DNA of 8,221 nucleotides from Bdellovibrionota bacterium (GCA_030836365.1 JAURQB010000122.1:1-8221); one strand, 5' to 3'. Counted from the stretch's first letter, positions 1 through 6,586 are shown. Notes: generated by a model from the letters alone, not told the origin. A program made the numbers and translations.

Positions 1-731
1 AAAGTGGCAAAATCTTTTTTTATCTGAATTGCCTCCTCTATATCTTCTGGAGAAAAGTTATCAAGCATAAAATGTCTCACTCCAAGCTCAAGACCAATTT
101 CAAGTTCTTTTAAGTCGTGAATCTCTAACTCAATTTCTTTATACATGGAATTCATCGAACGAAAAAAATCTACTGCTTCTTTTACGCCACCAAAAAAACT
201 CTTATGATTGTCTTTAATCATCCATAAGTCTGTCTGTGAAAAACGATGATTAAAGCCTCCACCAAGCCGCACTCCATACTTTTCAAGATCCCTTAAACCT
301 GGGGTCGTTTTTCTTGTATCTAAAACCTTTATTCCAAATTCATTAGCTTTATCCACGAACTTTTTTGTATATGTACTGATAGAGCTTGATCGTTGCAATA
401 GATTAAGCGCGATTCGCTCTCCATTTAAGGCAACATTAAATGGTAATTTTAAGCTCAAAACGACGTGCTCATTTTTCTTAACTTCTTTTCCTTCGTATTC
501 TTTAAAAAGTTCTTCCCATGTTTTTTGATTTTCAAGAAACGCCTCTCGATTGAGAAATTTAAAAGCACCAAAAAAGTAATGCAGGCCACTTAGAACCATA
601 TCATCTTTTAATTTTAGCTCACAGTTCACATTGTCTCTTGGCAGTGAGGCTTGATAAAAAAGATTTTGCCCAACAGCATCTTCATTAAATAGAGGCTCAA
701 AAAAGTTATTTCCAGGTGTTGTAAGAAACAT
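1..731 (-). CDS. nadC: Nicotinate-nucleotide pyrophosphorylase (quinolinate phosphoribosyltransferase), 3' end cut by window edge
   Basis: This enzyme condenses quinolinate with PRPP and decarboxylates it to nicotinate mononucleotide, the step that commits quinolinate to de novo NAD synthesis in the cytoplasm. I translated 243 codons from the ATG at 731-729; the frame stays open to the window edge. Diagnostic motifs are ERIALNLLQRSSSIST (residues 105-120), DTRKTTPGLRDLEKYG (138-153) followed by GGGFNHR (157-163), MIKDNH (171-176), the acidic strand IELEIHD (199-205, normally IEVEV) and MLDN (222-225). These supply the family's substrate-binding Arg, Lys and His residues. The family is usually about 280-290 residues, so roughly 40 C-terminal residues are missing. 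The start is supported by GGAG at 737-740, five bases upstream. The N-terminal GDxT motif expected near residues 21-25 reads GQNLF, so the N-terminal domain is divergent. It is divergently oriented to the ComEC-like gene. Confidence 0.95.
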   Translation of the reverse strand, partial: MFLTTPGNNFFEPLFNEDAVGQNLFYQASLPRDNVNCELKLKDDMVLSGLHYFFGAFKFLNREAFLENQKTWEELFKEYEGKEVKKNEHVVLSLKLPFNVALNGERIALNLLQRSSSISTYTKKFVDKANEFGIKVLDTRKTTPGLRDLEKYGVRLGGGFNHRFSQTDLWMIKDNHKSFFGGVKEAVDFFRSMNSMYKEIELEIHDLKELEIGLELGVRHFMLDNFSPEDIEEAIQIKKDFAT

Positions 732-736
732 TTAAT

Positions 737-756
737 CTCCAAAGTTGAGAATAATA
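737..756 (-). promoter_or_regulatory. Probable nadC leader: -10-like TATTAT and Shine-Dalgarno GGAG
   Basis: On the minus strand TATTAT (756-751) resembles a -10 box and lies about 20 bases before the nadC ATG. GGAG (740-737) then precedes the ATG with a five-base gap. I found no convincing -35 box at 16-18 bases upstream of TATTAT, so the ribosome binding site is well supported but the promoter is only tentative in this AT-rich gap. No clear promoter was seen for the divergent plus-strand gene. Confidence 0.35.
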
Positions 757-797
757 CAAAATTATCGTTCTTATTTCATAACGTTGGCCATACCTAA

Positions 798-1943
798 GTG
801 GCAATGCCTTCTTGCATAAAAATCATGTCCAAAAGCTTGATTTTTGTATACTTAATCTCTGCAATACTTTTTTCATATCAACAGGCTCAAAGACCGAACT
901 TCTACTCGGTGCAAAAAAGTAAAAAGTGTCCATGGATATCCACTAAGCCTGCCTTCAAAAACCAGACTAATATTCTTAAAAAATCATTTTTATGCGGAAA
1001 TAAAAAAGGACTAAAAAAGGAAGTCAAAAAAGCATATAAAAACTTAAACTTATATCACCTTTTTACACCTTCAGGAATTCATCTCAGTATTTTCTATTTG
1101 TTAAATACGCCCTTAATTAAATTAGCTTCTCATTTATCAATCCGCTTTGGAATCATTTACAAAATTATACTTTCAATTTGGCCTTGGTTTTTTTCTGGTT
1201 TTTTTTCACTAAAGAGAATTGGGGGCATGCATATGTTAAAGATGCTGCCTCACCAGCTGTCAAACCAGCAGATATTTTTTATCTTTTTTACATTCGACTT
1301 TTTCTGGGGAACCTATTCAATGTCACCTATGAGTTGGAGCTACAGTTTTCTTTTTCTGGGGATCGTTTTTCATACCTACCAAAAGTCATTTCTTCATTTC
1401 TCTTTATATCTTTTTAGCGGTCAATTACTGGCATCTATTTTTAGTTATCAAGAAATTTACCCCCTTTCATTTTTTCCATCTTTTGTCTTAACCGCTTTAT
1501 TTACACCTGTTTTTTCTGTTTCTTTTATCGATAATTTTTTTAGCTTTATTGGTATAAATTTTCTCACTCCTTTAAATAACTTATTTATTAATACCTTCAA
1601 TTATTTAGTCATGTTTACTAACAATATATTGATTCATACCTTTAGCGTAAAGCCTGAGATCACTACGTTACTTTTCACTTTTGGTATTTTGATAAAAAAT
1701 AAAAAAGTAATTTTTCTTTCACTTCTTTTAACATCAGGTCGAATTTATAATTTACCCGACTCAAGAGCAAGGCAGTCTGCCTATGAATTTCAAAACGATT
1801 TTTATTTTAAGCAAAAAATAATTAAATCTTCTCGTGACAAGAGAGGAACAATTAAAATTGAGTTTGATAATAGTCGAAGATGCTCACTAAAACTTCTCAA
1901 TTACGGAAAACAAAAAAAATGCCGATTCAAAAAACGAAAATAG
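798..1943 (+). CDS. ComEC/Rec2-like competence-domain membrane protein lacking the OB and metallo-beta-lactamase domains
   Basis: This looks like a stand-alone version of the channel domain of ComEC, the inner-membrane protein that carries single-stranded DNA into the cell during natural transformation. Residues 65-97 (LCGNKKGLKKEV, then KAYKNLNLYHLF and TPSGIHLS) match the ComEC pattern of a short G/L region, an amphipathic stretch and H-L-L-x-x-S-G-L-H. Residues 138-190 fit the following RR-A-hhM helix region, and about 207-240 (GQLLASIFSYQEIYPLSFF onward) fit the A-Q-x-x-x-x-P segment. A first hydrophobic segment lies at 13-29, and many hydrophobic helices fill 97-315. The remaining C-terminus is Lys/Arg-rich and has no HxHxDH-type motif. 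At 381 residues it is half the length of full ComEC. A TAA stop (795-797) directly precedes the GTG at 798, so 798 is the furthest possible start; ATGs at 804 and 825 are equally plausible, and none has a Shine-Dalgarno. DNA uptake is an inference from remote similarity. Confidence 0.68.
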   Translation: MAMPSCIKIMSKSLIFVYLISAILFSYQQAQRPNFYSVQKSKKCPWISTKPAFKNQTNILKKSFLCGNKKGLKKEVKKAYKNLNLYHLFTPSGIHLSIFYLLNTPLIKLASHLSIRFGIIYKIILSIWPWFFSGFFSLKRIGGMHMLKMLPHQLSNQQIFFIFFTFDFFWGTYSMSPMSWSYSFLFLGIVFHTYQKSFLHFSLYLFSGQLLASIFSYQEIYPLSFFPSFVLTALFTPVFSVSFIDNFFSFIGINFLTPLNNLFINTFNYLVMFTNNILIHTFSVKPEITTLLFTFGILIKNKKVIFLSLLLTSGRIYNLPDSRARQSAYEFQNDFYFKQKIIKSSRDKRGTIKIEFDNSRRCSLKLLNYGKQKKCRFKKRK

Positions 1944-1945
1944 AA

Positions 1946-4108
1946 TTAGTATTCAAGAAGTTTTTTAAGCTCATTGTATACATTATCAGTCTGAGGAAGA
2001 ATAACTTCTTCAAGATCAGGACAATAAGCACAATGAGAGTCAAGCGCCGTAACTCGCATAATTGGTGCATCCAGAGCTTCAAAGCACTCTTCATTTACTC
2101 TCGCTGCAATTTCTCCAGCAAAACCAGATGTCTTCGTTTCTTCATGAGCAATTAAAAGTCTATTTGTTTTGGATAATGATTTTTTTACAGCTTCCATATC
2201 AAATGGAACAAGTGTTCGAGCGTCAATGACCTCAACACTAAAGCCTTCTGACTCTAGTTTCTTTGCAGCATCAATCGATTTCTGAACAAGCGCCCCCCAA
2301 CAGACAACGGTCGCATCCGTTCCAGCTTTCGCTACTCTCGCTTTTCCAAATGGAATCATATGATCATCACTGAGTTCACCTGTTCTGTTGTAGCCTTGAT
2401 AATACAAATGCTTGTGCTCTAAAAATAAAACAGGATCATCCGCTTTAATTGCCGTTCTCAATAAACCTGCAGCGTCATAAGCATTTGATGGAAAAGCAAC
2501 ACAAATTCCAGGGATATGAGTAAAAATAGATTCACCACATTGTGAGTGATAAATGGAGCCACCTCTAAGGTAACCACCAATTGGTGTTCGAACAACCATT
2601 GGACATTTAAAATCTCCGCCAGAGCGGTAACGAGTTGTCGCCATTTCATTTTTTAATTGCATGAAAGCAGTCCAGATATAATCAAAAAATTGAATTTCTA
2701 CTACAGGCTTTAAACCTCTCATGGCCATACCAATTGCGCGGCCAACAATGTTAGCTTCAGCTAATGGCGAATTGAATACTTGATTTTCAATACCTGCTTT
2801 TTGCACACCAGAGGAAATTTTAAAAACCCCGCCTTTACCTTTTAAACCTTTTTCGTATTTTTCAACTTCTGTAAAGTCAGCAACATCCTCACCGAACACT
2901 CTAATTAAAGGATTCTTTTTAACCTCATTTCGAAGCACAGAGTTGATCGCTTGGGCCATTGGTACATCTTCTTTACCTTTGACTTCACTCTCGTTACGAA
3001 ACTCATCACTTGAAATTAGGTGATCATGAGAAAAGAGGTGGTCAAGCGCCGTTTCTTTTTTAGGCCAAGGAGTTGCAATTGCTTGATCAATCGCCTCACG
3101 AACTTGCTTATTAATTTTATCTTTAATTTCGTCTAATTCTTTATCACTTAAAAGGCCAAGCTGAAGTAAAGTTTCTGGGTAGGAGTTTACAACATCTTTT
3201 TTTGTTTCAACTTCAAGCTCTTCCTCTGTTCGATACATTCTTTGATCATCACTCATTGAGTGACTGTAAGGTCTCGTCACATGAGCATGAATTAAGGCCG
3301 GTCCATTTTTTGAACGAATATATGCTTCAGCTTCTCTTGCTGCCGCGTAAGACTCAATTGGACAATTTCCATCACATTCAACAACTTTCAAACCAGGAAA
3401 ATTAGCAAGCGCTTTAGAAATACTTCCCTCTGGCATTTGAACAGAAACTGGAACAGAAATAGCGTAACCGTTATCCTCAACACAAAACATTACGGGAAGT
3501 TTATTTACACAAGCGGTAGTTAAGCCTTCCCAGAATTCACCTTGAGATGTTGTCCCATCTCCAGTTGAAACATAAGTGACTTCATCATCTTGAAAAGCAA
3601 TATCATGCTTCTTTCCCATATTTCTAATCTGATTTAAATACTCCCCGGCTTCAGCAGTTCCAACACCCTGAAGAAATTGGGTTCCCGTACAACTTGATTT
3701 AGAGATAATATTTAATTTTTTATTTCCCCAGTGAGCTGGCATCTGTCTACCGTGACTTGCAGTATCGCCCGTATTACCATTCGCCTGACAAAGCATCTCA
3801 TAAGGAGTTACGCCCAAACCAAGGCAAAGAGCGCGATCTCTGTAGTATGGAATGAACCAGTCATATGTTGGCTTAAGAACACTGGCAATCGCCGTTTGAA
3901 TTCCTTCATGACCAGCTCCCGAAATTTGAAAAAACGCCTTTGATTGTTTCTTCATCGTAATTTCAGCATCATCAACTTTTCTTGAGGTATAAATATTTTG
4001 ATAAAAACCAACAAGTTCCTTTTTTGTTAAACCGAATCGCTTAATAATTTCGAGTTTCTTTTCATAAAGTTCATCAAATTCTTGGTTTTCTTGCAGGTTT
4101 TTTTCCAT
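1946..4108 (-). CDS. Branched-chain 2-oxoacid dehydrogenase E1, fused alpha and beta subunits
   Basis: This thiamine-diphosphate enzyme decarboxylates the 2-oxoacids of Val, Leu and Ile and passes the acyl group to the lipoyl E2 of the BCKDH complex. The 720-residue protein joins an E1-alpha half (about 20-345) to an E1-beta half (about 380-720). In the alpha half are GAGHEG (64-69) and the ThDP/Mg motif beginning GDG (183-185) and ending EDN (211-213). The loop YSHSMSDDQRMYR (281-293) resembles the HSTSDDxxxYR loop of BCKDH E1-alpha rather than pyruvate dehydrogenase. The beta half has FGEDV (405-409), FNSPLAEANIVGRAIGMA (445-462; E451 is the expected ThDP-activating Glu), HSQCGESIFTHIPG (521-534) and RTLVPFD (631-637). 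The ATG at 4108 follows AGGAAG (4120-4115) with six bases between. The gene lies two genes downstream of leucine dehydrogenase, which makes its substrates. A different 2-oxoacid preference cannot be excluded. E2 and E3 are not in the window. Confidence 0.92.
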   Translation of the reverse strand: MEKNLQENQEFDELYEKKLEIIKRFGLTKKELVGFYQNIYTSRKVDDAEITMKKQSKAFFQISGAGHEGIQTAIASVLKPTYDWFIPYYRDRALCLGLGVTPYEMLCQANGNTGDTASHGRQMPAHWGNKKLNIISKSSCTGTQFLQGVGTAEAGEYLNQIRNMGKKHDIAFQDDEVTYVSTGDGTTSQGEFWEGLTTACVNKLPVMFCVEDNGYAISVPVSVQMPEGSISKALANFPGLKVVECDGNCPIESYAAAREAEAYIRSKNGPALIHAHVTRPYSHSMSDDQRMYRTEEELEVETKKDVVNSYPETLLQLGLLSDKELDEIKDKINKQVREAIDQAIATPWPKKETALDHLFSHDHLISSDEFRNESEVKGKEDVPMAQAINSVLRNEVKKNPLIRVFGEDVADFTEVEKYEKGLKGKGGVFKISSGVQKAGIENQVFNSPLAEANIVGRAIGMAMRGLKPVVEIQFFDYIWTAFMQLKNEMATTRYRSGGDFKCPMVVRTPIGGYLRGGSIYHSQCGESIFTHIPGICVAFPSNAYDAAGLLRTAIKADDPVLFLEHKHLYYQGYNRTGELSDDHMIPFGKARVAKAGTDATVVCWGALVQKSIDAAKKLESEGFSVEVIDARTLVPFDMEAVKKSLSKTNRLLIAHEETKTSGFAGEIAARVNEECFEALDAPIMRVTALDSHCAYCPDLEEVILPQTDNVYNELKKLLEY

Positions 4109-4114
4109 AAGAAG

Positions 4115-4120
4115 CTTCCT
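4115..4120 (-). promoter_or_regulatory. Shine-Dalgarno of the E1 gene
   Basis: AGGAAG on the minus strand lies six bases before the ATG at 4108-4106. It supports this start for the fused E1 gene over the internal methionines. Confidence 0.7.
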
Positions 4121-4148
4121 AATATCAATATGTTATGAATTTAAATTC

Positions 4149-4184
4149 TTTGGGATATTAACCCAAAATAACTAGGAATGTCCA
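4149..4184 (-). promoter_or_regulatory. Candidate E1 promoter with a palindrome around its -10 box
   Basis: On the minus strand TGGACA (4184-4179; five of six matches to TTGACA) is separated by 18 bases from TAATAT (4160-4155; four of six matches to TATAAT). This would place the transcription start near 4148, about 40 bases before the E1 ATG. The -10 box sits in the seven-base centre of a perfect inverted repeat, TTTGGG and CCCAAA (4149-4154 and 4162-4167). A repressor binding there would cover the -10 region. The match to promoter consensus is seen in the sequence; regulation is inferred. Confidence 0.4.
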
Positions 4185-4186
4185 AC

Positions 4187-4203
4187 TGACGCCACGCGCG
4201 TCA
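4187..4203 (-). terminator. GC-rich hairpin after the outer-membrane protein gene, without a T-run
   Basis: TGACGC and GCGTCA form a perfect 6-bp stem with a five-base loop, about 22 bases past the stop codon of the barrel gene. It stands out as a GC-rich block in an AT-rich gap. No T-run follows on either strand, so it is a poor intrinsic terminator. It may instead pause polymerase, stabilise the 3' end, or be a protein-binding site just upstream of the candidate E1 -35 box. Confidence 0.3.
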
Positions 4204-4224
4204 TCATTTATCTGTAATTAGGAA

Positions 4225-5310
4225 TTAAAACCCTTGAGAAATAGACATCGCGAAGCGACGGTCCTCTTGTCCTCTAAACTCAGAAGCGGTTTTATCAATT
4301 GCATATGTCGTTAAATCGAATTCAAGCTTTCGAGACTTTAGCCCTAACCCAAAACTTCCAAATCCATCCGAATACCCAAAACGAACAAACAGAACATTAT
4401 AAAAACCAATTTCGGCTCCCATCGCAATTTTTCTAGAAGTTTCGACCTCTTCATACTGATTAGACGCATCTCTATAATCAATTTCCAAATGCATCGTAGT
4501 TCTCTTACCAAGTCGAGGGGTCAATGATAGTGCAACAACAGTATTTCGCTCAATTTGAGAAATTCCTACTGATTCCTCCGAATCAAACCTTGCATCTAAA
4601 GCGTTGTGGACAGTAACAGATAGTGTTGGCAACATTGTAATTGGAAGTGTTAGTCTCCCTCCTGCAATGAAGACCATCTGACTTCCTGTTTTATAGGAAT
4701 CATCACTAGGCTCAAAACTTGCTGTCCCGTCCACATCCCCCATTAACTCTTTTCTAGTTAAATAAATTCCCGTAACACCAAACTTGAGAATTCCTCCATT
4801 GAAACTAAAGTTTAATGTTCCATATGGCCCGTGATCTAGACGATCGGCGAATTCAAAGGTCGTGGAATTTGCTGCTATTCGCCCCTTCACTTGTTGATTG
4901 TATAAATATCCAATACTAAAAATACGATTGGTGAAATTAGGCATAAAACTGAATCTGTTATAGGCAGTTTTTCCTTTATTTTCGAGAAGTAACTCTCTTA
5001 TTCCGTTTAAGGAAAATGCTTTAACAAATTGAGCCGGCATATCAATCAGAGTCCCCTCTGTTCCAATGTTCATCCAGTCTTTATTAAACTCCAGATGAAG
5101 GTTGGATAAGTGAAAATGTCCTCTTCGAATTGATCCGAGTCCACCCGGATTATAAAAAGATGCTGTTGCATCATCTACAACAGACGTAAACGCATTACCC
5201 ATCGCAAGAGCTCGGCCAGATGGTGCTAGCTCTGGATTAATTCCATCGTTAAAGTCAACTGCTGCTAATGAATTAAAAGATATGAATATAAAAAAGAATA
5301 GCCCTTTCAC
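4225..5310 (-). CDS. Outer-membrane beta-barrel protein, PorV/UPF0164/FadL-like
   Basis: This is a predicted outer-membrane barrel of 361 residues; the specific substrate or partner is not known. It has a signal peptide (short K at residue 2, hydrophobic core 4-12, likely cleavage after SLAA at 14-17). Next comes the family signature PSGRALAMGNAFTSVVDD (30-47) followed by ATASFYNPGGLG (48-59), which is typical of PorV, UPF0164 and TraF-like/OmpP1 relatives. The rest is alternating, Gly- and aromatic-rich strands, and the last residue is Phe (ISQGF), the usual recognition end for barrel assembly. The start is GTG at 5310-5308: an in-frame TAG lies four codons upstream and no later Met would keep the signal peptide. 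There is no Shine-Dalgarno. The GTG lies in the loop of a terminator-like hairpin and six bases after an extended -10 box, which suggests a leaderless transcript. It sits between two branched-chain amino acid genes, but a shared function is not shown. Confidence 0.85.
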   Translation of the reverse strand: MKGLFFFIFISFNSLAAVDFNDGINPELAPSGRALAMGNAFTSVVDDATASFYNPGGLGSIRRGHFHLSNLHLEFNKDWMNIGTEGTLIDMPAQFVKAFSLNGIRELLLENKGKTAYNRFSFMPNFTNRIFSIGYLYNQQVKGRIAANSTTFEFADRLDHGPYGTLNFSFNGGILKFGVTGIYLTRKELMGDVDGTASFEPSDDSYKTGSQMVFIAGGRLTLPITMLPTLSVTVHNALDARFDSEESVGISQIERNTVVALSLTPRLGKRTTMHLEIDYRDASNQYEEVETSRKIAMGAEIGFYNVLFVRFGYSDGFGSFGLGLKSRKLEFDLTTYAIDKTASEFRGQEDRRFAMSISQGF

Positions 5311-5321
5311 AGGGCTATTCT
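5290..5321 (-). terminator. Intrinsic terminator of leucine dehydrogenase, overlapping the next gene's start
   Basis: On the minus strand AGAATAGCCCT (5321-5311) pairs perfectly with AGGGCTATTCT (5305-5295) around the five-base loop GTGAA. Five T bases (5294-5290) follow directly. It lies about 50 bases past the leucine dehydrogenase stop, the usual place for a terminator. The plus strand has no T-run after the stem, so it works in one direction only. The loop's GTG is the start codon of the barrel gene, and the 3' stem arm and T-run encode its residues 3-7 (GLFFF). Confidence 0.85.
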
Positions 5322-5325
5322 ATCA
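5317..5325 (-). promoter_or_regulatory. Extended -10 promoter for a leaderless barrel-gene transcript
   Basis: On the minus strand TGATAGAAT (5325-5317) is a TGn extended -10 element with a TAGAAT hexamer (five of six matches to TATAAT). Exactly six bases separate it from the G of the GTG start codon at 5310, so the expected transcription start is the start codon itself. No -35 box is recognisable at 16-18 bases, which extended -10 promoters tolerate. The hexamer overlaps the 5' arm of the terminator stem. A leaderless start would also explain the missing ribosome binding site. Confidence 0.5.
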
Positions 5326-5371
5326 ATTAATTAGTTTCTAAAATATAGGGCAATCTTCGACTATCTATACT

Positions 5372-6487
5372 CTAGTGCATATGTCGGTTTTTTCGGCCGG
5401 GAAAACGATGACCAAGATTGCCTAGATAAGAACCTTTAATCGCCTTAATTGAGCGAAGCCTCTCTTCTGCAAGAAAGTCCGTTGCTTGATAAATTGGAAT
5501 ATCTTTTTCATCAGAAATTTTAAAAATCTTTAATGTCGTATCATAAATTGTATCAACCATTCGACGGGCTTTCGCGTCTGTCCAACCCTCAAACTCAATA
5601 CTGACGTTCATTAAACCACCAGCATTAATTAGGTAGTCTGGCGCATAAAGAATATTTTTTTGCCTTAGGATATCTCCATGGCGCGGCTCTTTAAGTTGGT
5701 TATTAGCTGCACCCGCTACAATTTTACATTTTAATCGATCAATCGTTTCGTCGTTAACTGTTGCTCCAAGAGCACATGGCGCATAAATGTCACACTCAAC
5801 ATCATAAATATCATTCACTCCAACAAACTCCGCATTTGGAGCAGCTTCTTTAAATCTTTCAATATTTTTTTCATTGATGTCGGTGAAATAAATTCTCGCA
5901 CCAGCTTTATGAAGAAGCTCTCCCAAATAGCAGCCAACTGATCCTGCACCTTGAAGCGCTACGACTTTACCATCTAGCGAGCGGTCACCAAAAACCTTCA
6001 GCGCACTTGCCTCAATTCCTCTAAAAACACCAAGGGCTGTCCAAGGGCTAGGGTTTCCTGAGCCACCATGAGCAATATCAACACCTGTGACATTATTTGT
6101 TTCTGTGTAAATATGATCAATATCACTGACACCAATATTCACATCTTCTGCAGTGATATATCGTCCATTAAGAGACTCAATAAAGCGGCCATAACTTCTA
6201 AATAAAGCTTCTGATTTATCTTTTACTGGGTCACCAATAATTACTGCTTTTCCACCGCCAAGATTTAATCCGCTGACAGCAGCCTTATAAGTCATTCCTT
6301 TTGAAAGTCTTAGAACATCCTCGAGTGCGTCTTCTTCACTAGAATATTGCCACATCCTTGTACCACCCAACGCAGGCCCTAGAATTGTATTATGAATTGC
6401 AACAATGACTTTTAAATTACAAGTTGGATCAGAGAAATAAACAACCTCTTCATGCCCTTGAGAGTATAACCGTTCAAATAGTGCCAT
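5372..6487 (-). CDS. ldh: Leucine dehydrogenase (Glu/Leu/Phe/Val dehydrogenase family)
   Basis: This NAD-dependent cytoplasmic enzyme reversibly deaminates Leu, Val and Ile to 2-oxoacids, ammonia and NADH. The 371 residues are the usual length. The substrate domain has GPALGGTRMW (37-46), MTYKAA with Lys68, and GLNLGGGKAV with Lys80; these two lysines match the substrate-binding and catalytic lysines known in Bacillus leucine dehydrogenase. AEDVNIG (113-119) and HGGSGNPSPWTALGVF (140-155) follow. The Rossmann domain has QGAGSVG (179-185), with an acidic residue (FTDIN, D203) at the end of the second strand, as expected for NAD. AGAANNQL (258-265) and DYLINAGGLMNV (284-295) complete the cofactor and substrate sites. 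The start is fixed by AAGGAG (6500-6495), seven bases before the ATG. It has its own candidate promoter, a 5' leader hairpin and a terminator, so it is probably transcribed alone. Valine or phenylalanine preference is possible, but the E1 gene downstream favours a branched-chain role. Confidence 0.96.
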   Translation of the reverse strand: MALFERLYSQGHEEVVYFSDPTCNLKVIVAIHNTILGPALGGTRMWQYSSEEDALEDVLRLSKGMTYKAAVSGLNLGGGKAVIIGDPVKDKSEALFRSYGRFIESLNGRYITAEDVNIGVSDIDHIYTETNNVTGVDIAHGGSGNPSPWTALGVFRGIEASALKVFGDRSLDGKVVALQGAGSVGCYLGELLHKAGARIYFTDINEKNIERFKEAAPNAEFVGVNDIYDVECDIYAPCALGATVNDETIDRLKCKIVAGAANNQLKEPRHGDILRQKNILYAPDYLINAGGLMNVSIEFEGWTDAKARRMVDTIYDTTLKIFKISDEKDIPIYQATDFLAEERLRSIKAIKGSYLGNLGHRFPGRKNRHMH

Positions 6488-6494
6488 CTATAAG

Positions 6495-6537
6495 CTCCTT
6501 ATCTGCTGGAAGTGATAAAAATTTTATCATCACTTAT
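6495..6537 (-). promoter_or_regulatory. Leader hairpin and Shine-Dalgarno of leucine dehydrogenase
   Basis: On the minus strand the leader contains AAGTGAT, one bulged G, then ATAAAA, which pairs with TTTTATCACTT a few bases later; the core repeat spans 6511-6534 and an outer GCT/AGC pair may extend it. The strong Shine-Dalgarno AAGGAG (6500-6495) begins a few bases after the hairpin. The AT-rich stem has no T-run in a terminator position, so it is more likely an operator or an mRNA structure acting on translation or stability than a terminator. No known riboswitch was recognised. Confidence 0.45.
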
Positions 6538-6557
6538 CAGCTTTCTAATTTGAAAAG

Positions 6558-6586
6558 ACAGTAGAGAATACAGGGTATGCTGTCAA
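6558..6586 (-). promoter_or_regulatory. Candidate sigma-70 promoter of leucine dehydrogenase
   Basis: A perfect -35 box TTGACA (6586-6581, minus strand) is followed by a 17-base spacer and TACTGT (6563-6558), which keeps the most important -10 positions (T1, A2, T6). The start site would be near 6551, giving a leader of about 64 bases that contains the hairpin at 6511-6534. It lies 34 bases past the stop of the flavoprotein gene. Confidence 0.6.

Noticed and set aside
745..774. Plus-strand promoter TTGAGA with a -10 box for the ComEC-like gene
   Set aside because: The sequence 16-18 bases after TTGAGA (TTCTTA or TCTTAT) is too weak a -10 match to claim in AT-rich DNA.
1178..1417. Plus-strand open frame of 79 codons inside the ComEC-like gene
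   Set aside because: It lies wholly within a better-supported gene in another frame; its hydrophobic look comes from the T-rich DNA.
1880..2155. Plus-strand open frame of 91 codons
   Set aside because: It overlaps the end of the ComEC-like gene and the 3' end of the E1 gene antisense, and its protein is low-complexity with no recognisable motif.
2458..2649. Minus-strand open frame of 63 codons
   Set aside because: It is an out-of-frame reading within the E1-beta half.
3202..3943. Plus-strand open frames at 3202-3405 and 3731-3943
   Set aside because: Both are antisense to conserved ThDP-domain coding sequence of the E1 gene and show no family resemblance.
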